DNA of 64,000 nucleotides from Saccharothrix saharensis (GTDB taxonomy: Bacteria > Actinomycetota > Actinomycetes > Mycobacteriales > Pseudonocardiaceae). A program made the translations under genes and the position numbers. Each line of letters opens with the position of its first letter. Position 1 is the first letter of the stretch. The notes beneath the pieces are model-generated. The model did not search any database. It was not told the DNA's origin and saw only the letters and a program-made list of their open reading frames with translations. This document shows, piece after piece, positions 57,860 through 64,000 of this stretch. The stretch lies in NCBI RefSeq assembly GCF_006716745.1, contig NZ_VFPP01000001.1, forward strand, positions 7,017,386-7,081,385, read 5' to 3'.

Positions 57860-58846
57860 GTGGACCGCAGACCAGTCACGTTGGAAGAGGTCGCGCGGAT
57901 CGCGGGGGTATCCCGGGCCACGGTGTCCCGGGTCGTCAACGGGGTCGCCACGGTGGACCGTGAGCTGCGCCAAGTCGTGGAGCAGGCGATCTCCACGACC
58001 GGCTACACGCCCAACCGCGCGGCGCGTTCGCTCGTCACCCGCCGGGCGGGCGCGATCGGCCTCGTCCTGCCCGAGGAGGGCCGGACCGTGCACGACCCGT
58101 ACTTCGGCCGGGTGGTCAGCGGCGTGCTGCCGGTGATCCGGCCGCTGGGCGTGCAACTGGTGCTGACCACCGGCGACCACCGCGAGGTGGTGGACGACAT
58201 CCGCCAGCACCGGCTCGACGGCGTGATCCTCATCCACACCCACGGCGCCGACCCCCTCCCGCGCCAGCTGATCGAGGCCAACCTGCCGGTCGTCCTGGCC
58301 GCCCGCCCGGTCCGGCCGATGTCGATCACCTACGTCGACGTGGACCAGGCGGCGGGCGCGGCCCTGGCCGCCGACCACCTCGTGGCGTCGGGCTGCCGGC
58401 GGCTGGCCACCATCACCGGCCCCCTGGAAACCCCGGCGGGCCAGGACCGGCTGCGCGGGTTCCGCGAGGCCGCGGCCCGGCACGGCCTGCCCGAGCCGGT
58501 GGTGGTGGAAGGCGACTTCTCCCGCGAGGGCGGGGCCGAGGCCGCGCGGCGGCTGCGCGGCGTGGAGCTCGACGGCCTGTTCGTCGCCTCGGACCTGATG
58601 GCGACCGGCGCGCTGCCCGTGCTGCGCCACGACGGGCGGCGCGTGCCCGAGGACGTCAAGGTGGTCGGCTTCGACGACAGCAGCCCCGCCACCGAATCCG
58701 ACCCGCCGCTCACCACGGTGCGCCAACCGGTCGAGGACATGGCCGCCGAGATGGCCCGCCTGCTGGTGGAACGGGTCGAGCGCCCGGACCGCCCGGTCAG
58801 CTCGGTCGTGTTCGCGCCGACGCTCGTGATCCGCCGGTCCGGCTGA
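57860..58846 (+). CDS. LacI family regulator of the discoidin-GH16 operon
   Basis: The 328-residue protein has the LacI HTH (VTLEEVARIAGVSRATVSRV, then VNGVATVDREL) and a sugar-binding effector domain (AIGLVLPEEGRTVHDPYFGR; VKVVGFDDSSPATESDPPLT). It follows the GH16 operon, and the two GAGAGCGCTCTC palindromes at that operon's promoter are its probable targets; the inducer would be a beta-glucan fragment. TATAAA (57847-57852) is 7 nt before GTG 57860, suggesting a leaderless message. The stop TGA lies inside the first unit of a tandem repeat. Confidence 0.92.
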   Translation: MDRRPVTLEEVARIAGVSRATVSRVVNGVATVDRELRQVVEQAISTTGYTPNRAARSLVTRRAGAIGLVLPEEGRTVHDPYFGRVVSGVLPVIRPLGVQLVLTTGDHREVVDDIRQHRLDGVILIHTHGADPLPRQLIEANLPVVLAARPVRPMSITYVDVDQAAGAALAADHLVASGCRRLATITGPLETPAGQDRLRGFREAAARHGLPEPVVVEGDFSREGGAEAARRLRGVELDGLFVASDLMATGALPVLRHDGRRVPEDVKVVGFDDSSPATESDPPLTTVRQPVEDMAAEMARLLVERVERPDRPVSSVVFAPTLVIRRSG

Positions 58847-58918
58847 CCGAGCGGTCCCTCCAGTCCCGGCTGACCCACCGGTCCCGCCAGTCCGGCTGAG
58901 CCACCGGTCCGCCAGTGC
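58839..58918. repeat. Three-unit 27-bp tandem repeat
   Basis: CCGGCTGACC-type units start at 58839, 58866 and 58893 (27, 27 and 26 bp), differing at a few positions. Each carries GGCTGA(C/G)C followed by CGGTCC and CCAG. The TGA of unit 1 is the lacI stop codon. The rest of the 289-bp gap to 59135 shows no further gene. Confidence 0.8.
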
Positions 58919-59135
58919 CGCGCGTCCGGCCACCTGTCCCGGGGCCGCCGGTGCAGCCCTGTCCGCCGCCGGGCCGGCCGTTTTCTCCGGCTAACGTGAG
59001 AGATGCGGTCCGGGTTGTCACAGGTTGCATGCTTCGCCCGGTCGAGTGAGCGTCAGCGGGGGCGGAGGCTGTCGGTGAGCTGTCGATTACCTGAACGCCG
59101 GAACAACGTGCCCGCCGTCGTCCGTTCTGTCCGTT

Positions 59136-59882
59136 GTGCCGACCGCTGAACTCGCCCCGACCCGTTCCCCGGCCCGCTACGTCGCCCTCGCGGGTGCGGT
59201 TGCCGTGGTGCTCACCGTCGCCCTCGTCGGGGGACTGGACCTCTACCGGCTCGGCGAGTCCACGAGGCACCTCCGCCGCACCATCAGCGAGTACGCCCTC
59301 GGCCCGCACCGCTGGGTGTTCGACACGGCGGTCCTGTTGCTGGTGGCCGGGTCGGTCGCCATCCTGGCCGTGCTGGTCGCCCGGGGTGTGGCGAGGTGGA
59401 ACTCGGTGGGCTCCGCGGCGTTCGCCGCGTGGTCGGTCGGCCTGACGTTGGTGGTGATCTTCCCCAAGAACAACTGGGCGATCGGCCCGAGCATGAGCGG
59501 CAGCATCCACCGGTTCGGCAGCCTGCTCGCGTTCGTCGCGCTGCCGGTCGCGGCGCTGCTGCTCGCCCGGCCCTGGCGGCGCGACCCGGTGTGGGGAGCG
59601 CACGCCCGGTGGACCTTCCGGCTCGGCGTGCTGTCCGCCCTGGCGTTCACGCCGATCCTGTACGCGATCGGCGTGAACGCGGTCGTCGGCACGTCCTGGT
59701 GGCGGGTCATCCCGCTCGGGTACGTCGAACGGCTGCTGGTGCTGACCGAGGTGGTCGCCGTGCTGGTCGCGGGACTGTGGGCCATCGCGGTGTCGCGCGG
59801 CCAGGCCCGGGGGCGCAGGCCCGGGAGCGGGAGCCCGGGAGCGGGAGCTCAGGAGTACAAGCCGTCCAGCACGTCCTTGTAG
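59136..59882 (+). CDS. DUF998-like integral membrane protein
   Basis: The 248-residue protein has about six hydrophobic helices (YVALAGAVAVVLTVALVGGL; LLLVAGSVAILAVLVARGVA; LLAFVALPVAALLLARPWRR) and the motif RRTISEYALGPHRWVFDTAV, which fits DUF998 membrane proteins of unknown function. The C-terminal 25 residues are low-complexity (Gly/Ser/Arg). Its end overlaps the convergent acyl-CoA synthetase gene by 34 bp. GTG 59136 is the likely start. Confidence 0.8.
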   Translation: MPTAELAPTRSPARYVALAGAVAVVLTVALVGGLDLYRLGESTRHLRRTISEYALGPHRWVFDTAVLLLVAGSVAILAVLVARGVARWNSVGSAAFAAWSVGLTLVVIFPKNNWAIGPSMSGSIHRFGSLLAFVALPVAALLLARPWRRDPVWGAHARWTFRLGVLSALAFTPILYAIGVNAVVGTSWWRVIPLGYVERLLVLTEVVAVLVAGLWAIAVSRGQARGRRPGSGSPGAGAQEYKPSSTSL

Positions 59883-61456
59883 CGGCTCTCGATCTCCTTG
59901 CGCCGCATCTTCAGACTGGCGGTGAGCGTGCCGTCGTCCACCGAGAAGTCCTTCGGCAGCACGGCGAACTTCTTGATCGTCTCGTGCCGCGCCAGCTTCC
60001 GGTTCGCCGCCTCCACGGCCCGCCCGACCTCGGCGTCCGCGTCCAGGTCGGCGGGCGCCAGGTCGGCGTCGACGGTGACCAGCGCGACGCAGTAGTTGCG
60101 ACCGTCACCGTGCACCAGCACGTTGCCGATGTACGGGCTGCCCGCCTTGACCAGCCCCTCCACCGCCTGCGGCGCGACGTACTTGCCGCCGGAGGTCTTG
60201 ATCAGCTCCTTCTTGCGGTCGGTGATCCGCAGCCGACCCGCCTCGTCGAGCTCGCCGATGTCGCCGGTGTGCAACCAGCCGTCCCGCAACGTCGCGGCGG
60301 TCTCCTCGGGCAGCCCGCGGTAGCCGCGCATGATGCCCCGCCCGCCGATCAGCACCTCGCCGTCGTCGGCGATCCGCACCTCGGTGCCGACCAGCGGCTG
60401 ACCGACCGTGCCGAGCCGGTTCGCGCCCGGCCGGTTCACGAACGACGCGGCCGACGACTCGGTCAGCCCGTAGCCCTCCAGGATCGTGATCCCGGCCCGG
60501 TCGAAGAACTCGCCGACCGGGCGCGACAGCGGCGCCGAGCCGGACACGAAGTACTTCACCCGGCCACCGACCCGCGCCCGCAGCTTGCTGAACACCAGCT
60601 TGTCGGCGATCCGGCGCCGCACCTTCCACTCCGGGTGCTCGGCCACCGCCAACGCCCAGTCGAACAGCTTCGCCTTGACGCCGCCGGCCTCGCGCATGGA
60701 CGCCACGACCCGCTGGTGGATCTTCTCGAAGATCCGCGGCGCGGCGGCCACCACGGTCGGCCGCAGCTCCAGCAGGTTGGCCGCGATCCGGTCCACGTCG
60801 CCGTCCACGGCGGTGGGCACGCCGGTCGCCAGCATGCCGACCTGCAGCACCTTGCCGAACGCGTGGGACATCGGCAGCCACAGGAAGTGCAGGTCCTGCG
60901 GCGTCAGCACGCCCAGCTCGCGGATCGCCTCGGCGGTGTAGAGCCAGTTGTCGTGGGTCAGCTCGACGCCCTTGGGCGTGCCGGTCGTGCCGGAGGTGTA
61001 GATCAACGTGGCCAGCCGGTCGGGGGTCAGCTCGTCCACCATCGCGTCGTAGTCGCCCTCGGCGCGGTCGGGCTCCCAGTCGGTCGTGACGACCTTCGCG
61101 TCCACCTTGCCCGCCAGTTCCGGGTCGGCGACGACGAGCACGCTCCCGGAGTCGCGGACGATGTGCGCGACGACGTCCGGCGTGCTGCTCGGGTAGATCG
61201 TCGTGGTGACGCCGCCCGCGGCGAGCACGGCCAGGTCGGTCAGGATCCAGTCGACGCTGGTGGTGGCCATGATCGCGACCCTGGCCCCGTCCCGCACGCC
61301 GAGCTCGCGGAACCCCAGCGCCCGCCTGCGCACCTGCTCGCCGACCTCGGCCCAGGTCAGCGACGTCCACGTGCCACCGGCGCGGTGGCGCAGGGCCTCG
61401 GCGTCCGGGGTCTCCCGCACGCGTTCGCGCAGCAGATCGGGGATGGAACGGGCCAC
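59849..61456 (-). CDS. Long-chain acyl-CoA synthetase (FadD15-like)
   Basis: This 535-residue AMP-forming ligase has ATLIYTSGTTGTPKGVELTH (P-loop), YGLTESSAASF, the DGWLHTGDIGELDEAGRL hinge and the lysine-containing ITDRKKELIKTSGGKYVAPQ. It activates long-chain fatty acids as CoA thioesters at the membrane face. GTG 61456 has AGGAGG 5 nt upstream; longer starts overlap the tetR promoter. It is divergent from tetR with 46 bp between and an apparent operator there, so its expression is probably TetR-controlled and fatty acid- or acyl-CoA-responsive. Confidence 0.92.
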   Translation of the reverse strand: MARSIPDLLRERVRETPDAEALRHRAGGTWTSLTWAEVGEQVRRRALGFRELGVRDGARVAIMATTSVDWILTDLAVLAAGGVTTTIYPSSTPDVVAHIVRDSGSVLVVADPELAGKVDAKVVTTDWEPDRAEGDYDAMVDELTPDRLATLIYTSGTTGTPKGVELTHDNWLYTAEAIRELGVLTPQDLHFLWLPMSHAFGKVLQVGMLATGVPTAVDGDVDRIAANLLELRPTVVAAAPRIFEKIHQRVVASMREAGGVKAKLFDWALAVAEHPEWKVRRRIADKLVFSKLRARVGGRVKYFVSGSAPLSRPVGEFFDRAGITILEGYGLTESSAASFVNRPGANRLGTVGQPLVGTEVRIADDGEVLIGGRGIMRGYRGLPEETAATLRDGWLHTGDIGELDEAGRLRITDRKKELIKTSGGKYVAPQAVEGLVKAGSPYIGNVLVHGDGRNYCVALVTVDADLAPADLDADAEVGRAVEAANRKLARHETIKKFAVLPKDFSVDDGTLTASLKMRRKEIESRYKDVLDGLYS

Positions 61457-61477
61457 GGTGACCTCCTGGGGGAGCGA

Positions 61478-61500
61478 CGCTCTAGAGCGGTACTCTAGCG
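61478..61500. promoter_or_regulatory. Candidate TetR operator in the divergent gap
   Basis: CGCTCTAGAGCG (61478-61489) is a perfect palindrome, directly followed by GTACTCTAGCG, which repeats the CTCTAG core. The tetR -10 (TACTCT, 61491-61496) overlaps it. This is a suitable site to repress both divergent genes. Confidence 0.6.
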
Positions 61501-61502
61501 CC

Positions 61503-62051
61503 GTGGGATCGACGGGCCGGCGGGCCGTGCTGGACGCGGCCCTCGCGCTGGTCGACGAGGGCGGGTTGGGCGCGGTCACGATCAGCGCGCTGACCGCCCG
61601 TTCCGGCGTCTCCAACGGCAGCGTGTACCACCACTTCGGCAGCCGGGCCGGGGTGTTCGCCGTGCTGTACGGCGAGAGCTTCGCGCACTGCGTGGCGGCG
61701 ATGCTGCCCGCGCTGGACGCCGGCGACGCCGAGCGTGCCGTGCGTGCCCTGGTGGCGCGGTACCTCGGCTGGGTGGCCGAGCACCCCGGCCGGGCGCGGT
61801 TCCTCTACGCCGCGCCGTCCACCGCCGACCCCGCGGTGAAGGCCGAGGTGTTCGAGCCGGTCGCCCGCTGGTTCACCGCCCGGATGGCGGCGGGCGAGCT
61901 GCGCGAGATCCCGTTGTGGTCGTTGGACCCCGTGGTGATGGGGCCCGCGCACGAGTGCGCCCGGCGCCACCTGATGGGGTCGCTGGACCTGGCCGTGGCG
62001 TCCGATCAGGTCGGTGATGCGGTGTGGGCGGTGGTCGCGCCCGTAGGGTGA
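61503..62051 (+). CDS. TetR family regulator
   Basis: The 182-residue protein has an N-terminal TetR HTH (DEGGLGAVTISALTARSGVS, NGSVYHHFGSRAGVFAVLYG) and a variable ligand-binding part. GTG 61503 is preceded by TACTCT (61491-61496) with 6 nt between, so it is probably leaderless. It probably represses the divergent acyl-CoA synthetase gene. Its stop is close to the next gene, whose -10 overlaps the last codons. Confidence 0.9.
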   Translation: MGSTGRRAVLDAALALVDEGGLGAVTISALTARSGVSNGSVYHHFGSRAGVFAVLYGESFAHCVAAMLPALDAGDAERAVRALVARYLGWVAEHPGRARFLYAAPSTADPAVKAEVFEPVARWFTARMAAGELREIPLWSLDPVVMGPAHECARRHLMGSLDLAVASDQVGDAVWAVVAPVG

Positions 62052-62055
62052 TCGC

Positions 62056-62463
62056 ATGGCCACTTGGGGCGACCTCGCCGCGTACGTGCACGACACCTAC
62101 GACGTGATCGCGGAGAACGAGGACGAGATCCGGATCCTGTTCAACTTCGAGCAGTACGACGAGGACGACGAGCGGACGCAGGTGGTCATCCTGGTCCGCG
62201 AAGTGCTCGACAAGCTGCACGAGTGGGTGCAGATCGCCTCGCCGATCGGCCTGGCGGCGAACGTCGACCTGCACGCGTTCCTCGCCGAGGTCGGCAACTC
62301 GACCATCGCCTGCGGCGCGGCGATCATGGGCGACCACGTGGTGCTGCGGCACTCGTTGCCGCTGTCGGACCTGGACATCCACGAGTTCACCGAGCCGCTG
62401 GCGCTGCTCGCGGGCACGGCGGACCGGCTGGAGGAAACGTTCTTCGGCGGCGACGACTACTAG
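62056..62463 (+). CDS. YbjN/chaperone-like acidic protein
   Basis: The 135-residue acidic protein (EENEDEIRILFNFEQYDEDD pattern; ends FFGGDDY) has alternating strands and helices like the T3SS chaperone/YbjN fold (VVLRHSLPLSDLDIHEFTEP). The family is proposed to bind peptides or sensory partners, but the link is by pattern only. TAGGGT (62044-62049) lies 6 nt before the ATG; it overlaps the tetR stop, indicating its own leaderless transcript. Confidence 0.6.
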   Translation: MATWGDLAAYVHDTYDVIAENEDEIRILFNFEQYDEDDERTQVVILVREVLDKLHEWVQIASPIGLAANVDLHAFLAEVGNSTIACGAAIMGDHVVLRHSLPLSDLDIHEFTEPLALLAGTADRLEETFFGGDDY

Positions 62464-62465
62464 TG

Positions 62466-62484
62466 CTAAGTTAGCCTCCCCTAA
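62466..62484. promoter_or_regulatory. Iron box (IdeR/DmdR-type operator)
   Basis: CTAAGTTAGCCTCCCCTAA matches about 16 of 19 positions of the actinobacterial iron-box consensus (TTAGGTTAGSCTAACCTAA). It lies 18 bp before the GTG of the next gene, so that gene should be repressed by iron-loaded IdeR/DmdR. Confidence 0.75.
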
Positions 62485-62502
62485 GCTGAGGGAAGGCGCT
62501 GC

Positions 62503-62895
62503 GTGTCCACACGGCCTGTCGCGATCGCCGGGTACGAGTCCATGACCATCCAGGTGCGCGCGGGCCTGGGCGAGCGCCGGCTGGTCGCCGCCGTGCGGTC
62601 GTTGTTCGTGCGGCACGAGGTGCTGCGCGCCGAGGGCGTCACGGCCGACTCGTGCGTCCACCGGGTGGTGCTGCCGCCGAGCCTCGTGCCGCTGGCCGCC
62701 GTCGAGGACGTGCCGGGTGGCGTGCCGCTGCGCGTGGTGTGGTTCGACGGCGGCGCGTCCGGCCGGATCGTGCTGGCGCTGCGGCGTGACGTGCTCGCCC
62801 GCCTGCCGTGGCGCGTGCTGCTGCCCGGCCTGGTGTCGGCGTGGAGCGCGAGCGCCCACCTGCGGGCCCGTCCGACCCCCGTTCCGGTCGTCTGA
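62503..62895 (+). CDS. Iron-regulated small protein with condensation-like segment
   Basis: The 130-residue protein starts at GTG 62503 with GAGGGAAGG 6 nt upstream, right after an iron box. VRSLFVRHEVLRAEGV recalls the RHExLR segment near the start of NRPS condensation domains, and LARLPWRVLLPGLVSAWSA could be a following helix, but the catalytic HHxxxDG motif is missing. It may be a shrunken condensation-like or accessory protein of siderophore metabolism. No siderophore genes lie within view. Function unassigned. Confidence 0.6.
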   Translation: MSTRPVAIAGYESMTIQVRAGLGERRLVAAVRSLFVRHEVLRAEGVTADSCVHRVVLPPSLVPLAAVEDVPGGVPLRVVWFDGGASGRIVLALRRDVLARLPWRVLLPGLVSAWSASAHLRARPTPVPVV

Positions 62896-62899
62896 ACCG

Positions 62900-62957
62900 T
62901 TGACAGCGGCTGTCCCGGGGTGCTGTGATCCCACGCAACAGATAGGAAACTTTCCTA
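62900..62957 (+). promoter_or_regulatory. Promoter and palindrome before the GH5 gene
   Basis: TTGACA (62900-62905) is a perfect -35; TGTGAT (62924-62929) follows at 18 bp. The palindrome TAGGAAA-C-TTTCCTA (62943-62957) lies just downstream, where a repressor would block transcription. Similar GGAAA-TTTCC palindromes precede polysaccharide-degrading genes in other actinomycetes; that comparison is from memory. Confidence 0.55.
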
Positions 62958-63011
62958 ACTGAACCGCCGCCACCGTGTTCCACCTCACCCCTGAACCGTG
63001 GGAGGCGCCCT

Positions 63012-64000
63012 GTGGCACCCCGATGGCCCGTACTACCCCTGCTGGTGCCGCTCGTCGCGGCGGTCCTGTCCGTGCCGACGGCCTCGGCGGACGTCGTCGC
63101 GGCGGCCGTCACCGAGCACCAGGCGGAGAGCGCGTCGATCTCCAACGGCCTGGTCGAGTCGAACCACGCGGGCTACACCGGCTCCGGCTTCGTCAACTAC
63201 GACAACGAGACCGGCGCTTACGTCGAGTTCACCGTGACCGCCGCGACCGCCGGTCCGGCGACCCTGTCCTTCCGCTACGCCAACGGCACCGCGGCCGGCC
63301 GGCCGGTGAACGTCACGGTCAACGGCTCCGCCGGCGTGAGCGTGGCGTTCCCCCCGACCGGCGCGTGGTCCACGTGGAGCACCGCCGTCGCGACCGTGTC
63401 ACTGGCCGCCGGCGCGAACCGCGTGCGCGCCACCGCGACCACGTCCACCGGCGGCCCGAACCTCGACCGGCTCGCGGTGGACACCGGCACGTCCGGCGTC
63501 GGCCGGCCCGCGGACGTCAACGGGCAGTTGCGGGTGTGCGGCGTGAAGCTGTGCAACCAGTACGGCAAGCCGATCCAGTTGCGCGGCATGAGCACGCACG
63601 GCATCCAGTGGTACGCGCAGTGCGTGAAGACGGCGTCGTTGGACGCGCTGGCGAACGACTGGGGCGCGGACGTGCTGCGCATCTCGCTGTACGTGCAGGA
63701 AGGCGGGTACGAGACGAACCCGCGCAAGTTCACCGACCTGGTGCACGGCTACATCGAGGAGGCCACCCGGCGCGGCCTCTACGCGCTGGTCGACTGGCAC
63801 CAGCTCGACCCGGGCGACCCGAACGCGAACATCTCGCTGGCGCGCACGTTCTTCACCGAGGTCGCGCAGCGCCACCGCGACAAGACCAACATCATCTACG
63901 ACATCGCGAACGAGCCGAACAACGTGTCGTGGGCGGGGATCAAGTCCTACGCCGAGCAGATGATCCCGGTGATCCGGGCGCAGGACCCCGACGGCGTGGT
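63012..64000 (+). CDS. Secreted CBM-GH5 glycoside hydrolase (3' end outside window)
   Basis: GTG 63012 (GGGAGG 7 nt upstream) opens a frame that runs off the right edge. It encodes a signal peptide (VLPLLVPLVAAVLSVPTASA), a CBM35/CBM6-like module (about residues 32-160: HQAESASISNGLVESNHAGY, TGAYVEFTVTAATAGPATLS) and a GH5 (cellulase) domain start (IQLRGMSTHGIQWYAQC, YALVDWHQLDPGDPN, IIYDIANEPNN). The Glu of NEP is the acid/base catalyst; the nucleophile Glu lies beyond the window. It probably cleaves beta-1,4-glucan or mannan outside the cell. Confidence 0.93.
   Translation, partial: MAPRWPVLPLLVPLVAAVLSVPTASADVVAAAVTEHQAESASISNGLVESNHAGYTGSGFVNYDNETGAYVEFTVTAATAGPATLSFRYANGTAAGRPVNVTVNGSAGVSVAFPPTGAWSTWSTAVATVSLAAGANRVRATATTSTGGPNLDRLAVDTGTSGVGRPADVNGQLRVCGVKLCNQYGKPIQLRGMSTHGIQWYAQCVKTASLDALANDWGADVLRISLYVQEGGYETNPRKFTDLVHGYIEEATRRGLYALVDWHQLDPGDPNANISLARTFFTEVAQRHRDKTNIIYDIANEPNNVSWAGIKSYAEQMIPVIRAQDPDGV

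Noticed and set aside
1..64000. tRNA, rRNA, insertion sequence or prophage genes
   Set aside because: No cloverleaf-like segment, rRNA core sequence, transposase or integrase motif was noticed on either strand; a dedicated scan was not possible.

Overview
The window is very GC-rich actinomycete chromosome. The GC3 bias, GTG starts, multiple TetR/MarR/LacI/LysR regulators, a LAL regulator, secreted hydrolases with signal peptides, an LAXTG surface protein and an FxSxx-COOH system all suggest the Saccharothrix/Actinosynnema/Lentzea group of Pseudonocardiales. This is an inference from gene content; there is no rRNA or other marker in the window. No rRNA, tRNA, CRISPR array, insertion sequence or phage gene was found. 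Genes are densely packed, often with ATGA/GTGA stop-start overlaps. Many promoters appear to give leaderless mRNAs (a TANNNT hexamer 6-7 nt before the start codon).

Layout. 1-4124: 3' end of paaZ (phenylacetate catabolism), aldo/keto reductase, MOSC protein, lipoprotein, secreted cyclophilin. 4158-10280: an orphan class II lanthipeptide locus (lanM, a coupled 70-residue peptide gene with no cysteine, and a large LAL-type LuxR regulator). 10479-14592: secreted subtilase, its divergent HTH regulator, a lipoprotein and a short crotonase. 14589-20526: LacI regulator, ABC sugar uptake and GH13 alpha-glucosidase operon. 20510-22197: MarR and an Old Yellow Enzyme. 22520-27457: DeoR regulator, ABC polyol/sugar uptake and zinc dehydrogenase operon. 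27516-32456: LAXTG surface protein, snapalysin-like protease, and a large nuclease-helicase.

32636-40100 is an FxSxx-COOH system. A very short gene at 35103-35270 encodes a 55-residue peptide ending FESSL. It diverges from a radical SAM/SPASM maturase (FxsB) coupled to an HExxH protein, and is followed by a giant ParA-like/TIR/NB-ARC/TPR protein (FxsT) and an unknown protein. Next come an antiporter and a coupled pair of unassigned P-loop ATPases (41373-44599), then a zinc-ribbon SDR and a SLOG (LSDAT_prok) plus SLATT gene pair (46316-48117), which is a predicted nucleotide-sensing, pore-forming conflict module.

48652-54634 holds a small biosynthetic locus: cupin, a decayed SARP/BTAD fragment, LysR, then a GriI-like aldolase, a GriH-like cyclising enzyme and an ANL adenylating enzyme. 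Together these predict synthesis and activation of 3-amino-4-hydroxybenzoate; idi follows. 54846-58846 is a LacI-controlled secreted polysaccharide operon (discoidin-DUF1996, discoidin-discoidin-GH16) with a clear promoter and two palindromic operators. The right end has DUF998, an acyl-CoA synthetase divergent from TetR, a YbjN-like protein, an iron-box-controlled small gene and the 5' part of a secreted CBM-GH5 enzyme.

A dispersed intergenic repeat built from 16-18 bp units (CCTGAGCGTTCGACTCTC and relatives) occurs at four places (15594, 22206, 32560, 41291). Each copy abuts or supplies a stop codon. It is one of the least explained signals in the window.
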